Under the pieces are notes generated by a model. The model was given only the letters and a program-made list of their open reading frames with translations. It was not told the DNA's origin and ran no database searches. DNA of 7,814 bases from Micrococcaceae bacterium. GTDB lineage: Bacteria > Actinomycetota > Actinomycetes > Actinomycetales > Micrococcaceae. Position 1 is the first letter of the stretch, and every line of letters begins with the position of its first letter. Location: positions 2,228 through 10,041 of the forward strand of contig DNHA01000176.1 in the NCBI GenBank assembly GCA_003486025.1. The letters run 5' to 3'. The position numbers and the translations under genes are program-made. This document shows, piece after piece, positions 1 to 5,574 of the stretch.

Positions 1-584
1 TCACGCGGGTCCCGCTTGCCACGCGGATCTGCGTCGGTTGCAGCCTGCATGTCATCGATCTTCTGCCGGGTCAACGAGCCGTAGGCTTCGAAGGAACGCA
101 CGTCGAAGTACACATCTCCGGAGTGATCGGTCGCCGGGTAGGCATGCCCCGCCGAGATCAGTGTTTCGATCAGCTCATGCATTTCCGTAATATGCCCAGT
201 CGCACGCGGTTCGTAAGTAGGCCTTCGTACCCCAAGTGCCGCGTAGGCGTCAGCAAATTCTTGTTCGAAGCGGTACGCCAGTGCGTACCAAGCTTCGCGT
301 GGCGGATAATGCTGGTCAGCGGTGAAACCGTCGGCAAAGGAGTTCGCCGATTTTTCCAGGATCTTGTCATCGATATCCGTCACGTTACGTACGGTGGTGA
401 CGTTGAATCCACGGTATTCGAGCCAACGCACCAAGATGTCATAGGCAATAGCGCTACGCACGTGGCCTACGTGCGGCATTCCCTGCACGGTTGCGCCGCA
501 GTAGTACAACTTCACTTCGCCGTCGGTTAACGGCTTGAAGTCTCGTACGGACGCAGTCTTGGTGTCATAAAATCGCAGGCTCAC
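1..584 (-). CDS. cysS: Cysteinyl-tRNA synthetase, N-terminal part (gene continues past left edge)
   Basis: Charges tRNA-Cys with cysteine in the cytoplasm (class I aminoacyl-tRNA synthetase). About 194 residues are visible; the C-terminal half, including KMSKS, lies outside the window. Seen in the sequence: YYCGATVQG with the zinc-ligand-type Cys29, then PHVGHVRS at about 37-44, which is the HIGH signature (H38-V-G-H41), followed by NVTDIDDKI and, near the edge, RGKRDPR, all typical of bacterial CysS. The start is GTG at 582-584 giving VSLRFYDT; no other start exists between it and the in-frame upstream stop at 654-656. The ribosome binding site is weak. It lies 72 bases downstream of ispF on the same strand with no terminator between them, so it is probably the last gene of a carD-side cluster, as in M. 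tuberculosis. Identity is very likely; cotranscription is inference. Confidence 0.96.
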   Translation of the reverse strand, partial: MSLRFYDTKTASVRDFKPLTDGEVKLYYCGATVQGMPHVGHVRSAIAYDILVRWLEYRGFNVTTVRNVTDIDDKILEKSANSFADGFTADQHYPPREAWYALAYRFEQEFADAYAALGVRRPTYEPRATGHITEMHELIETLISAGHAYPATDHSGDVYFDVRSFEAYGSLTRQKIDDMQAATDADPRGKRDPR

Positions 585-656
585 ATCTTTAAGGTTATCC
601 GAAGAAACCCATGGTTGTGCAGGGATGCGATAAGGAACGCACCGACGCGTTGACTA

Positions 657-1148
657 CTAGCCCTCTGAAACCACCGGATAGACCAGTGCGGTGGCATATG
701 CGGTGACTCCAATTCCTTCGCCTTCGTAGCCCAATCCGTCGCTCGTTGTTGCGGTGACGCTCACCGGCGCACCGAGCACGTCGGAAAGCAATTGGTTAGC
801 TTCTTCGCGGCGAGCGGCGAAGCGTGGACGGCGGGCCACAAACTGCACTGCGACGTTCCCGATTTCGAATCCCGCCACGCGAACCAAGCGGGCGGCTTCT
901 GCAAGCAGGCTCACACCGCTGGCCCCGGCAAATTCTGGCCGATCCACCCCGAAGTGCGTGCCTAGATCGCCTATGCCGCTGGCGGAGAACAATGCGTCGC
1001 AGGCTGCGTGGGCTACCGCATCCCCATCCGAATGCCCGGACAGCCCAATGTCATCGGGGAAGAAAAGTCCCGCGAGCCACATTTGCCGTGTCGGATCGGT
1101 GCTGACCGCGTGAACATCGATGCCGTTGCCGATACGTGGGATGGCCAT
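657..1148 (-). CDS. ispF: 2-C-methyl-D-erythritol 2,4-cyclodiphosphate synthase (IspF), C-terminal domain of an IspDF reading frame
   Basis: Fifth step of the MEP isoprenoid pathway: cyclises CDP-ME 2-phosphate to MEcPP, releasing CMP; a cytoplasmic trimer. The IspF domain is 163 residues from ATG 1148, normal for the family. Seen: GIDVHA near the N-terminus (metal ligands Asp and His), SGHSDGDAVAHAACDAL (third metal His and catalytic Asp region), GDLGTHFG, and ATTSDGLG near the C-terminus. The frame is open upstream to 1394 and there encodes the C-terminal end of IspD without a stop, so the natural product is probably a fused IspDF. Yet ATG 1148 has GGAG (complement of 1155-1158) six bases upstream, so IspF can probably also be made alone. 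Odd point: the segment after GLG reads YEGEGIG where relatives usually have FTGRGEG, replacing the positions of E. coli Arg142 and Glu144. Confidence 0.93.
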   Translation of the reverse strand: MAIPRIGNGIDVHAVSTDPTRQMWLAGLFFPDDIGLSGHSDGDAVAHAACDALFSASGIGDLGTHFGVDRPEFAGASGVSLLAEAARLVRVAGFEIGNVAVQFVARRPRFAARREEANQLLSDVLGAPVSVTATTSDGLGYEGEGIGVTAYATALVYPVVSEG

Positions 1149-1305
1149 ATTTTGCTCCAGTTGATTGCCCGGTGCTGTCTCGAACAGCCGGTTGACTGCA
1201 TCTAGATCCTCTGGGTGGGTGACCTTGAGTGACCGTGCGTCGCCGGGAACGATATGTACTTCGATGTCACAAGCGCGAACAATCGACGCATCGTCGGTAA
1301 CCCGC
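1149..1305 (-). other. ispD: C-terminal segment of IspD, out of frame with the rest of ispD and in frame with ispF
   Basis: Read in the IspF frame, this stretch gives ERVTDDASIV, then VHIVPGDARSLKVTHPEDL and VNRLFE, the normal end of an IspD. A roughly ten-residue linker (TAPGNQLEQN) leads into Met1 of IspF with no stop. The lysine of LKVT matches the conserved C-terminal active-site lysine of the family (E. coli Lys213). It shows that ispD and ispF were, or are, one fused gene, and that the upstream reading frame alone lacks part of the active site. Confidence 0.85.
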
Positions 1306-1311
1306 TCAAAA
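1306..1311 (-). other. Frame-break site TTT TGA in ispDF
   Basis: The minus strand reads GAA GGA TTT TGA GCG. The upstream frame stops at TGA. Stepping one base forward at TTT T keeps Phe paired on TTT and continues GAG CGG GTT ACC, which restores the family sequence ERVTDDAS. The total from GTG 1896 to TAG 657 is 1240 bases, one more than a multiple of three, so exactly one extra base explains the break. Confidence 0.75.
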
Positions 1312-1896
1312 TCCTTCAAGGCTGTAATGATCCAACCGTGAGTGAGCTGCCAGCAGAGTTTGGGCGGCGAAGCCTTGCGGAGTCTGTACCGCACGCAGAG
1401 TACTTCGGTCCGGAGTCTGAATCAGGATCTGGCTGCCGGATTCCGGATCGATGTCCACCACACTGATGGTGTCAGTAACCGCCAATGCCGGGATGACCGC
1501 TTGCACACCGGGCTTGGCCAATTCGGCGAGGATGAGCTCATATTGGGCAACGGGTGCGAAGGCTCGGGCTGCGTCATGCACCAGAATGTGGCTGGCATCC
1601 GCGCTCACCATGGCAAGCCCCTTGCGCACTGACGCGGCTCGGCTGCTTCCTCCGGGGACCGTGCGCACCCGCTGCGGATAACCGGACAGCCGCTCGGTCA
1701 GCCGGGAATCCTCCGCGGGTACCACGACGATAATTTCTTTGATCCGCGGAACACCGAGCATGATATCCAATGCGTGCTCCGCCAAAGATTTTCCGCGCAC
1801 TTGGACCAGCGCCTTGGGCATCCCGGCGCCTAGCCGGGTTCCCGTCCCTGCTGCCACGAGGATTACTGCTACAGATTGTTCTTGTTGCTCGCTCAC
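1306..1896 (-). CDS. ispD: 2-C-methyl-D-erythritol 4-phosphate cytidylyltransferase (IspD), frame-broken before its C-terminal end
   Basis: Third step of the MEP pathway: joins MEP and CTP to give CDP-ME. Seen from GTG 1896: AVILVAAGTGTRLG at about 10-23 with PK at 27-28 (CTP-binding loop and lysine), HDAAR at 107-111 and VQTPQGF at 170-176. The frame ends at TGA 1306-1308 after 196 residues, short of the usual 225-240. The missing end, with the VTDDAS and LKVTHPEDL motifs including the C-terminal active-site lysine, is intact in the next frame and runs straight into IspF. Removing one T from the four-T run gives a continuous 412-residue IspDF. GTG 1896 is preferred over TTG 1917: it gives the family N-terminus and has an AGG about nine bases upstream. 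The cause may be a sequencing error, a mutation or recoding. As the pathway is normally essential, an inactive gene is unlikely unless another copy exists. Confidence 0.88.
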   Translation of the reverse strand: MSEQQEQSVAVILVAAGTGTRLGAGMPKALVQVRGKSLAEHALDIMLGVPRIKEIIVVVPAEDSRLTERLSGYPQRVRTVPGGSSRAASVRKGLAMVSADASHILVHDAARAFAPVAQYELILAELAKPGVQAVIPALAVTDTISVVDIDPESGSQILIQTPDRSTLRAVQTPQGFAAQTLLAAHSRLDHYSLEGF

Positions 1897-1940
1897 GAGG
1901 CTCAGCCTATCGCGCAACGCAGAACTGATTAAATGACTAA

Positions 1941-1970
1941 ACCGTGGGTCGCTTTGCGGCGTCCCACGGT
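1941..1970 (-). terminator. Hairpin between carD and ispD, likely terminator or attenuator
   Basis: The arms ACCGTGGG (1941-1948) and CCCACGGT (1963-1970) pair perfectly; after one T-T mismatch, three more pairs close a six-base loop at 1953-1958. On the minus strand the stem is followed by TTTAGTCATTTAAT, a broken U-rich tail. It sits 41 bases after the carD stop and 44 before the ispD start. It could end most carD transcripts or reduce transcription into ispDF. The opposite strand has a better tail (TTACTTGTCTTTT), but no plus-strand gene ends here. Confidence 0.55.
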
Positions 1971-2011
1971 TACTTGTCTTTTAGCATCTGCTGCTACTGA
2001 CTCAACAAAAT

Positions 2012-2497
2012 TTAGGCGGAAGCCAAAACTTCGTCCAGTAGAACTTCTGCCTTGGTCTCATCCAGGTCCTTGGCCAGAGCCAATTCGCTGATCAATACCT
2101 GACGGGCTTTGGAGAGCATACGCTTTTCGCCTGCGGACAGGCCACGGTCATTCTCACGGCGCCAAAGGTCGCGAACGACCTCTGCCACCTTGATGACATC
2201 ACCGGAGGCAAGCTTTTCCAAGTTTGCCTTGTAGCGGCGCGACCAGTTGGTCGGCTCTTCAGTAAATTCAGCACGAAGGACATCGAACACATGGTCCAAG
2301 CCTTCCTGACCTACCACGTCACGCACGCCAACCAGATCAACGTTCTCAGCTGGAACCTCAATGGTCAGGTCACCCTGAGCCACCTTGAGCTTGAGATACA
2401 TTTTCTCTTCGCCCTTGATCTTGCGCATCTTGATCTCTTCGATCATTGCCGCGCCGTGGTGCGGGTAGACAACAGTCTCGCCAACCTCAAAAACCAT
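2012..2497 (-). CDS. carD: CarD family RNA polymerase-binding transcription regulator
   Basis: CarD binds the RNA polymerase beta subunit through its N-terminal Tudor-like domain and stabilises open promoter complexes, notably at rRNA and many housekeeping promoters; essential in mycobacteria. The protein is 161 residues from ATG 2497. Seen: [17 protein letters not shown] at the start, [15 protein letters not shown] and [12 protein letters not shown] in the beta-binding half, then [18 protein letters not shown] containing the conserved Trp that wedges into the promoter bubble edge, and the helical DNA-binding end [14 protein letters not shown]. Residues line up nearly throughout with M. tuberculosis CarD as I remember it. 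The frame is open for 35 further codons upstream, but these are not family-like, and purine-rich GGGAGG and AAAGGGG stretches lie before ATG 2497. It is first of the minus-strand block and divergent from the lipoprotein gene. Confidence 0.97.
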   Translation of the reverse strand: MVFEVGETVVYPHHGAAMIEEIKMRKIKGEEKMYLKLKVAQGDLTIEVPAENVDLVGVRDVVGQEGLDHVFDVLRAEFTEEPTNWSRRYKANLEKLASGDVIKVAEVVRDLWRRENDRGLSAGEKRMLSKARQVLISELALAKDLDETKAEVLLDEVLASA

Positions 2498-2845
2498 GTG
2501 AATAAACCCCTTTCCCACCTCCCAGTCTACCACGGGCAGGCTTGCGAAAATCTTCACTATGGCCCAAATAACCCCGAAAAGACGCGGGAGAACCTCTTCC
2601 ACTTGCGGGAGAAACGTGGTATGAAGTTAAGAGGTTGAGCGGACCACCCCTTTCCCATAAACCGCAACAACCTACTACAACTTGTCGAAATCGATGTGTT
2701 GCACGTCGCTAAATCACGTTCTAGGGCGAATTACGGTTAGGCTTGGTACTAGTCGTGGTCTTCGTGTTCCCCCGCGCCTTGGGTGCGGAACACCGAAAAC
2801 GGCCGCGAATCCGCAACTCATTATTCTCACCGAGGAGTTAGTGCC
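2498..2845. promoter_or_regulatory. Divergent intergenic region between carD and the lpqE-like gene
   Basis: About 350 bases without a gene that must hold both promoters. For carD (minus) a possible -10 TAGACT lies at 2524-2529, giving a short leader, but no good -35 is visible. For the lipoprotein gene (plus) TTGCAC (2699-2704) and TAGGGC (2722-2727) are spaced by 17 bases, a weak match. Other structure: a direct repeat GCGGGAGAA at 2584-2592 and 2605-2613, exactly 21 bases apart; an inverted pair AACCTCTT (2591-2598) and AAGAGGTT (2629-2636); and a leader inverted repeat GTGTTCC (2764-2770) and GGAACAC (2787-2793). The repeats are certain, the promoter assignments tentative. Confidence 0.4.
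2832..2837 (+). promoter_or_regulatory. Ribosome binding site GAGGAG that decides the lipoprotein start
   Basis: GAGGAG lies eight bases before GTG 2846. No comparable site precedes the longer open frame from 2783 or the internal ATG 2861, so GTG 2846 is chosen. Confidence 0.75.
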
Positions 2846-3385
2846 GTGATCACCGCACGCATGAACGCTGGACGTCGTATCGCTACGTCCCTAGCCGTGG
2901 CTGCCCTGGCATTCGGTGTCACCAGCTGTGGCGCCATCAACCAGCAGGCGACTACCGACCAGTACAACGCATCCGATGGCATCCATGTTGATGTTGCCAA
3001 TGCCGAGGTCCGCAACCTGATGTTCGTCGCTAACACCGACGACTCCAAGGCGCGCCTCATCGGTTCGGTCGTCAATGATTCAGATAGCGCAGTCAGCGTG
3101 CAGATCAAGGCCGGTTCAGCCGCAGCCGTGAGCATCGACGTTCCTGCCAACCAGGTCGTCAAGCTGGAAGATGACAAGAACGAAAAGGTCATCTCCTCGC
3201 TGGGCGCCAAACCAGGTGAGCACGCAGAGACTACCTTCACCGCAGCCGGCGAAAACGTTGACTTCAGCGTTCCGGTTGTCGATGGCACCCTCGCCGAATA
3301 CCGCGACTTCGTTCCGGGTGGCTACAATCCAGCCACTACCGAGCACCTGAAGCCGGTCGAGCACGAGTCAACCTCGGGCCACTAA
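2846..3385 (+). CDS. lpqE: LpqE-like secreted lipoprotein of unknown function
   Basis: A predicted membrane-anchored lipoprotein, 179 residues from GTG 2846. Seen: a basic N-terminus (TARMNAGRR), a hydrophobic stretch SLAVAALAFGV at about 15-25 and a lipobox VTSC with Cys28 as the lipidation site, then a mature domain without further membrane segments. The body is rich in small residues and beta-type patterns (VRNLMFVAN, ARLIGSVVND, VSIDVPANQVVKL, VDFSVPVVDG) and ends in a polar, His-containing tail. These patterns and its place divergent to carD match M. tuberculosis lpqE (Rv3584, next to carD Rv3583c). The fold may resemble small beta-sandwich lipoproteins such as copper-chaperone-like proteins, but no metal motif is visible and no function is assigned. 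The name rests on synteny and general likeness, not an alignment. Confidence 0.8.
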   Translation: MITARMNAGRRIATSLAVAALAFGVTSCGAINQQATTDQYNASDGIHVDVANAEVRNLMFVANTDDSKARLIGSVVNDSDSAVSVQIKAGSAAAVSIDVPANQVVKLEDDKNEKVISSLGAKPGEHAETTFTAAGENVDFSVPVVDGTLAEYRDFVPGGYNPATTEHLKPVEHESTSGH

Positions 3386-3403
3386 GCAACTCAAGCAATG
3401 AAT

Positions 3404-3464
3404 AAAGGCTTCGGCCTTCGGCGATTCCCTCCTTGGAGTGAACCAGTCGAAGGCCGAAGCCTTT
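3404..3464. terminator. Convergent bidirectional terminator with nested UUCG hairpins
   Basis: A 17-base arm at 3404-3420 is perfectly complementary to 3448-3464, with a 27-base loop. Each arm is also a hairpin by itself: AAGGC-TTCG-GCCTT at 3405-3418, and AAGGC-CGAA-GCCTT at 3450-3463, which reads as a TTCG loop on the minus strand. A T-rich tail follows on the plus side (TTTGCTGTTTCT) and on the minus side (TTTATTCATTGCTT). It lies between the lipoprotein stop (3385) and the regX3 stop (3491), so it serves two genes that converge. Confidence 0.85.
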
Positions 3465-3490
3465 GCTGTTTCTCAGTACTTCTCCGGTGT

Positions 3491-4171
3491 TCAGGCTACG
3501 AACTTATAGCCGAGCCCACGCACGGTAACCAGGTGTTCGGGGATCGCCGGATCCGCCTCAATCTTTGAACGCAGCCGCTTCACATGCACGTCAAGAGTTT
3601 TGGTGTCTCCCACATAATCGCTGCCCCACACACGGTCGATCAGCTGACCACGGGTCAGTACCCGGCCGGCGTTGCGCAGTAGCATTTCCAGCAGCTCGAA
3701 CTCTTTCAAAGGCATGGCCACCTCGGTATTGCTGACCGAAACCACATGGCGTTCCACATCCATGCGCACCGGGCCGGCGGTGACCACATTGGTGATCAAT
3801 TCCTCGGCCTCGCCTTGGCGGCGGAGCACCGCCCGGATGCGGGCCAGGAGTTCACGGGAGGAGTATGGCTTGGTGACGTAGTCATCCGCGCCGAGCTCAA
3901 GTCCCACCACCTTGTCGATTTCCGAATCCTTGGCGGTGAGCATGATGACAGGGACTTGGCTGGTGGCGCGGATCTGCCGAATCACCTCGGTGCCCGGTTG
4001 TCCGGGAAGCATCAGGTCAAGCAGCACCAGATCAGCGCCGTGGCGCTCAAAATCGGTGACAGCCACAATACCGTCGTCGGCGATGCGCACCTCGAAACCT
4101 TCACGTTCCAACAGGTAGGAAAGCGGGTCCGAGAGCGACTCTTCGTCCTCGACGATCAAAATGCGGGTCAT
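3491..4171 (-). CDS. regX3: RegX3-type OmpR/PhoB family response regulator
   Basis: Transcription factor of a phosphate-sensing two-component system; phosphorylated by the neighbouring SenX3-like kinase. It has 226 residues, normal for the family. The receiver domain spans about 1-118: acidic pair Glu8-Asp9, phospho-acceptor Asp52 in LLDLMLPG, switch Thr79 in IMLTA and Lys101 in YVTKPY. The winged-helix DNA-binding domain spans about 130-226: MPLKEFELLEMLL, then GRVLTRGQLIDRVWG, KTLDVHVKRLRSKIE and TVRGLGYKF, the classical OmpR/PhoB signature. ATG 4171 overlaps the senX3 stop by four bases (ATGA), pointing to translational coupling. A PHO-box-like repeat lies upstream of the operon, so autoregulation is likely. 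Family certain; the RegX3 name rests on the adjacent kinase, phoU and gpmA. Confidence 0.94.
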   Translation of the reverse strand: MTRILIVEDEESLSDPLSYLLEREGFEVRIADDGIVAVTDFERHGADLVLLDLMLPGQPGTEVIRQIRATSQVPVIMLTAKDSEIDKVVGLELGADDYVTKPYSSRELLARIRAVLRRQGEAEELITNVVTAGPVRMDVERHVVSVSNTEVAMPLKEFELLEMLLRNAGRVLTRGQLIDRVWGSDYVGDTKTLDVHVKRLRSKIEADPAIPEHLVTVRGLGYKFVA

Positions 4172-5382
4172 CGGCGTTCTCCTTCACGATCCGCCACACT
4201 CGTGGCGCTCGCTTTATCATTCGTCGTATCGGTGGCCAATTCCGAGGGCTCGGCCCCTTCTTCATCCACTATGGGAAGTCTGAGTGTGAACGTGGATCCT
4301 TGTCCGGGCTGCGACCACAACGAGACTTCGCCGCCATGGTTTGCCAGCACGTGCTTGACGATGCTCAGCCCCAGGCCGGTGCCGCCGGTCTGCCTCGACC
4401 GCGCACCATCCACCCGGTAGAAACGTTCAAAGACACGTTCCTGCTCCTCGGCTGAGATCCCGGGACCCTGGTCGGTAACTGAAATCTGCGCGTAGCCATC
4501 GCGCTGGCGCAGCCCTACCCCAACGGTAGTATTCGGCGGCGAGTAGCGGATCGCGTTGTCGATCAGGTTGCGCAGGGCTGTCATCAGCAAATCACCATCC
4601 CCGTGGATTGCCACATCGAGCTTCCCACCCACGGTAATGCTGATTCCCTTTTCCTCGGCCAGCAGCTTGTTGCGGTCAACAGCCTCGCTGATCACCGATT
4701 CGATCGCGACGTCTTCACCGTGCAGGATCGAATCACTGGACTGCAGCCGGGACAGTTCGATAATGTCCTGGACCAAAGCTGCCAAGCGTTTGGATTCCTT
4801 TTGCATGCGGGTTGAGAAACGGCGTACCGCAACCGGATCATCGGCGCCATCATTGATTGCCTCGGCCAGCAGCGACATCGCACCGACCGGGGTTTTCAGC
4901 TCATGGGATACGTTCGCGACAAAGTCGTTGCGCATCGCCTCGGTGCGGGTGATATCGGTGCGATCATCGGCCAGCAGCAGGATATATTCGTCGCCGAGCG
5001 GAGCCACGCGCACTTGCACGATTAGCTGTCCCGCTCCCAAGGTGGCACGCTGCAACTCATATTGGCTTTCGGCAATTACCCCATCGGCGCGCACCTGACG
5101 CACCAAGGTGGCAAGTTCCTCATGGACCAGTGTGTGTCCACGTACCAGCCCATAGGCATAGGAGGCGGGGTTGGCGCGAACCACGCCGTCCACGTCATCC
5201 AGGATCACGAACGCGCGGCCAATGACCGATAGCACCGAGGCGGCACCTTCGGGCAGTACCGGTTCATCAACATCGGGAAGCCCGGAGGCACGCCGCTGCG
5301 AAAAGCGGTAGGCGGCCAGCCCAACTAGTCCCAAGGCCAAACCGATCAGGCCGGCGAGCAGGGTCGAAATCACTTCGTTCAC
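4168..5382 (-). CDS. senX3: SenX3-type sensor histidine kinase
   Basis: Membrane sensor kinase that phosphorylates RegX3; in relatives it works with PhoU and the Pst transporter to report phosphate limitation. It has 404 residues. One N-terminal membrane segment at about 5-25 (STLLAGLIGLALGLVGLAAY) is followed by a short basic stretch, a PAS-like region (about 46-140), a HisKA domain with His160 in FVANVSHELKTP, and a HATPase domain: N box NLIDNA (272-277), G1 DQGPGI (304-309), F box FERFYR (318-323), G2 GGTGLGL (333-339). The last 30 residues are an acidic, Thr/Ser-rich tail. There is no obvious extracellular sensing domain, as in other SenX3/PhoR kinases that sense through partners. The start is GTG 5382; an in-frame TAA lies just upstream, and the ribosome binding site is weak. 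First gene of a two-gene operon. Confidence 0.94.
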   Translation of the reverse strand: MNEVISTLLAGLIGLALGLVGLAAYRFSQRRASGLPDVDEPVLPEGAASVLSVIGRAFVILDDVDGVVRANPASYAYGLVRGHTLVHEELATLVRQVRADGVIAESQYELQRATLGAGQLIVQVRVAPLGDEYILLLADDRTDITRTEAMRNDFVANVSHELKTPVGAMSLLAEAINDGADDPVAVRRFSTRMQKESKRLAALVQDIIELSRLQSSDSILHGEDVAIESVISEAVDRNKLLAEEKGISITVGGKLDVAIHGDGDLLMTALRNLIDNAIRYSPPNTTVGVGLRQRDGYAQISVTDQGPGISAEEQERVFERFYRVDGARSRQTGGTGLGLSIVKHVLANHGGEVSLWSQPGQGSTFTLRLPIVDEEGAEPSELATDTTNDKASATSVADREGERR

Positions 5383-5427
5383 ATTATTAGACTAGCTTCC
5401 ATGACACGTGGTGAAGGTGCCAAATGA

Positions 5428-5439
5428 CGCTAATTAGCG
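5428..5439. repeat. 12-base perfect palindrome CGCTAATTAGCG
   Basis: A perfect, gapless palindrome lying between the PHO-box-like repeat and the senX3 start. Its centre, TAATTA (5431-5436), is also a candidate senX3 -10 box, with TGAACA (complement of 5453-5458) as -35 at 16 bases spacing, overlapping the PHO box. It may be an operator, simply the -10 region, or chance. Confidence 0.5.
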
Positions 5440-5453
5440 CTTTTCTGTAGGCT

Positions 5454-5497
5454 GTTCACCAAACGTTCACTTTCCGTGGGATATTCGTTAATAACCC
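5454..5497. promoter_or_regulatory. PHO-box-like direct repeats between divergent senX3 and phoU
   Basis: Two adjacent 11-base units, GTTCACCAAAC (5454-5464) and GTTCACTTTCC (5465-5475), match the GTTCACC-type direct-repeat units bound by PhoP/RegX3-family regulators in actinomycetes such as Streptomyces. Two weaker units keep the phase: GTGGGATATTC (5476-5486) and GTTAATAACCC (5487-5497). The position, about 70 bases before senX3 and 100 before phoU, suits control of both genes by RegX3. The core pair is convincing; the outer units are tentative. Confidence 0.75.
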
Positions 5498-5562
5498 GCT
5501 GGCAAGGTGGAAGCAGACCCTCCGCCATGCCCAAAAACAGTGGCATAGGATTCCGTAACTCG

Positions 5563-5568
5563 AAAGGA
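5563..5568 (+). promoter_or_regulatory. Ribosome binding site of phoU
   Basis: GAAAGGA ends at 5568, six bases before ATG 5575 (AAAGGA core). It decides the start against a longer open frame running from 5476, which has no family likeness and would overlap the PHO box. Confidence 0.75.
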
Positions 5569-5574
5569 CCTTCA

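Noticed and set aside
123..530. Plus-strand open frame of 135 codons
   Set aside because: Antisense of cysS, which has clear family motifs in the opposite frame; the predicted protein has no recognisable domain.
2291..2638. Plus-strand open frame of 115 codons
   Set aside because: Mostly antisense of carD; no ribosome binding site or domain.
2827..3288. Minus-strand open frame of 153 codons
   Set aside because: Antisense of the lipoprotein gene, whose GTG start, ribosome binding site and lipobox are convincing.
3746..4420. Plus-strand open frame of 224 codons across regX3 and the end of senX3
   Set aside because: Mirror of two well-supported minus-strand genes; it crosses both and has no domain of its own.
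4556..5098. Plus-strand open frame of 180 codons, Ser-rich
   Set aside because: Antisense of the senX3 kinase domains; the Ser/Arg-rich composition is typical of a shadow frame.
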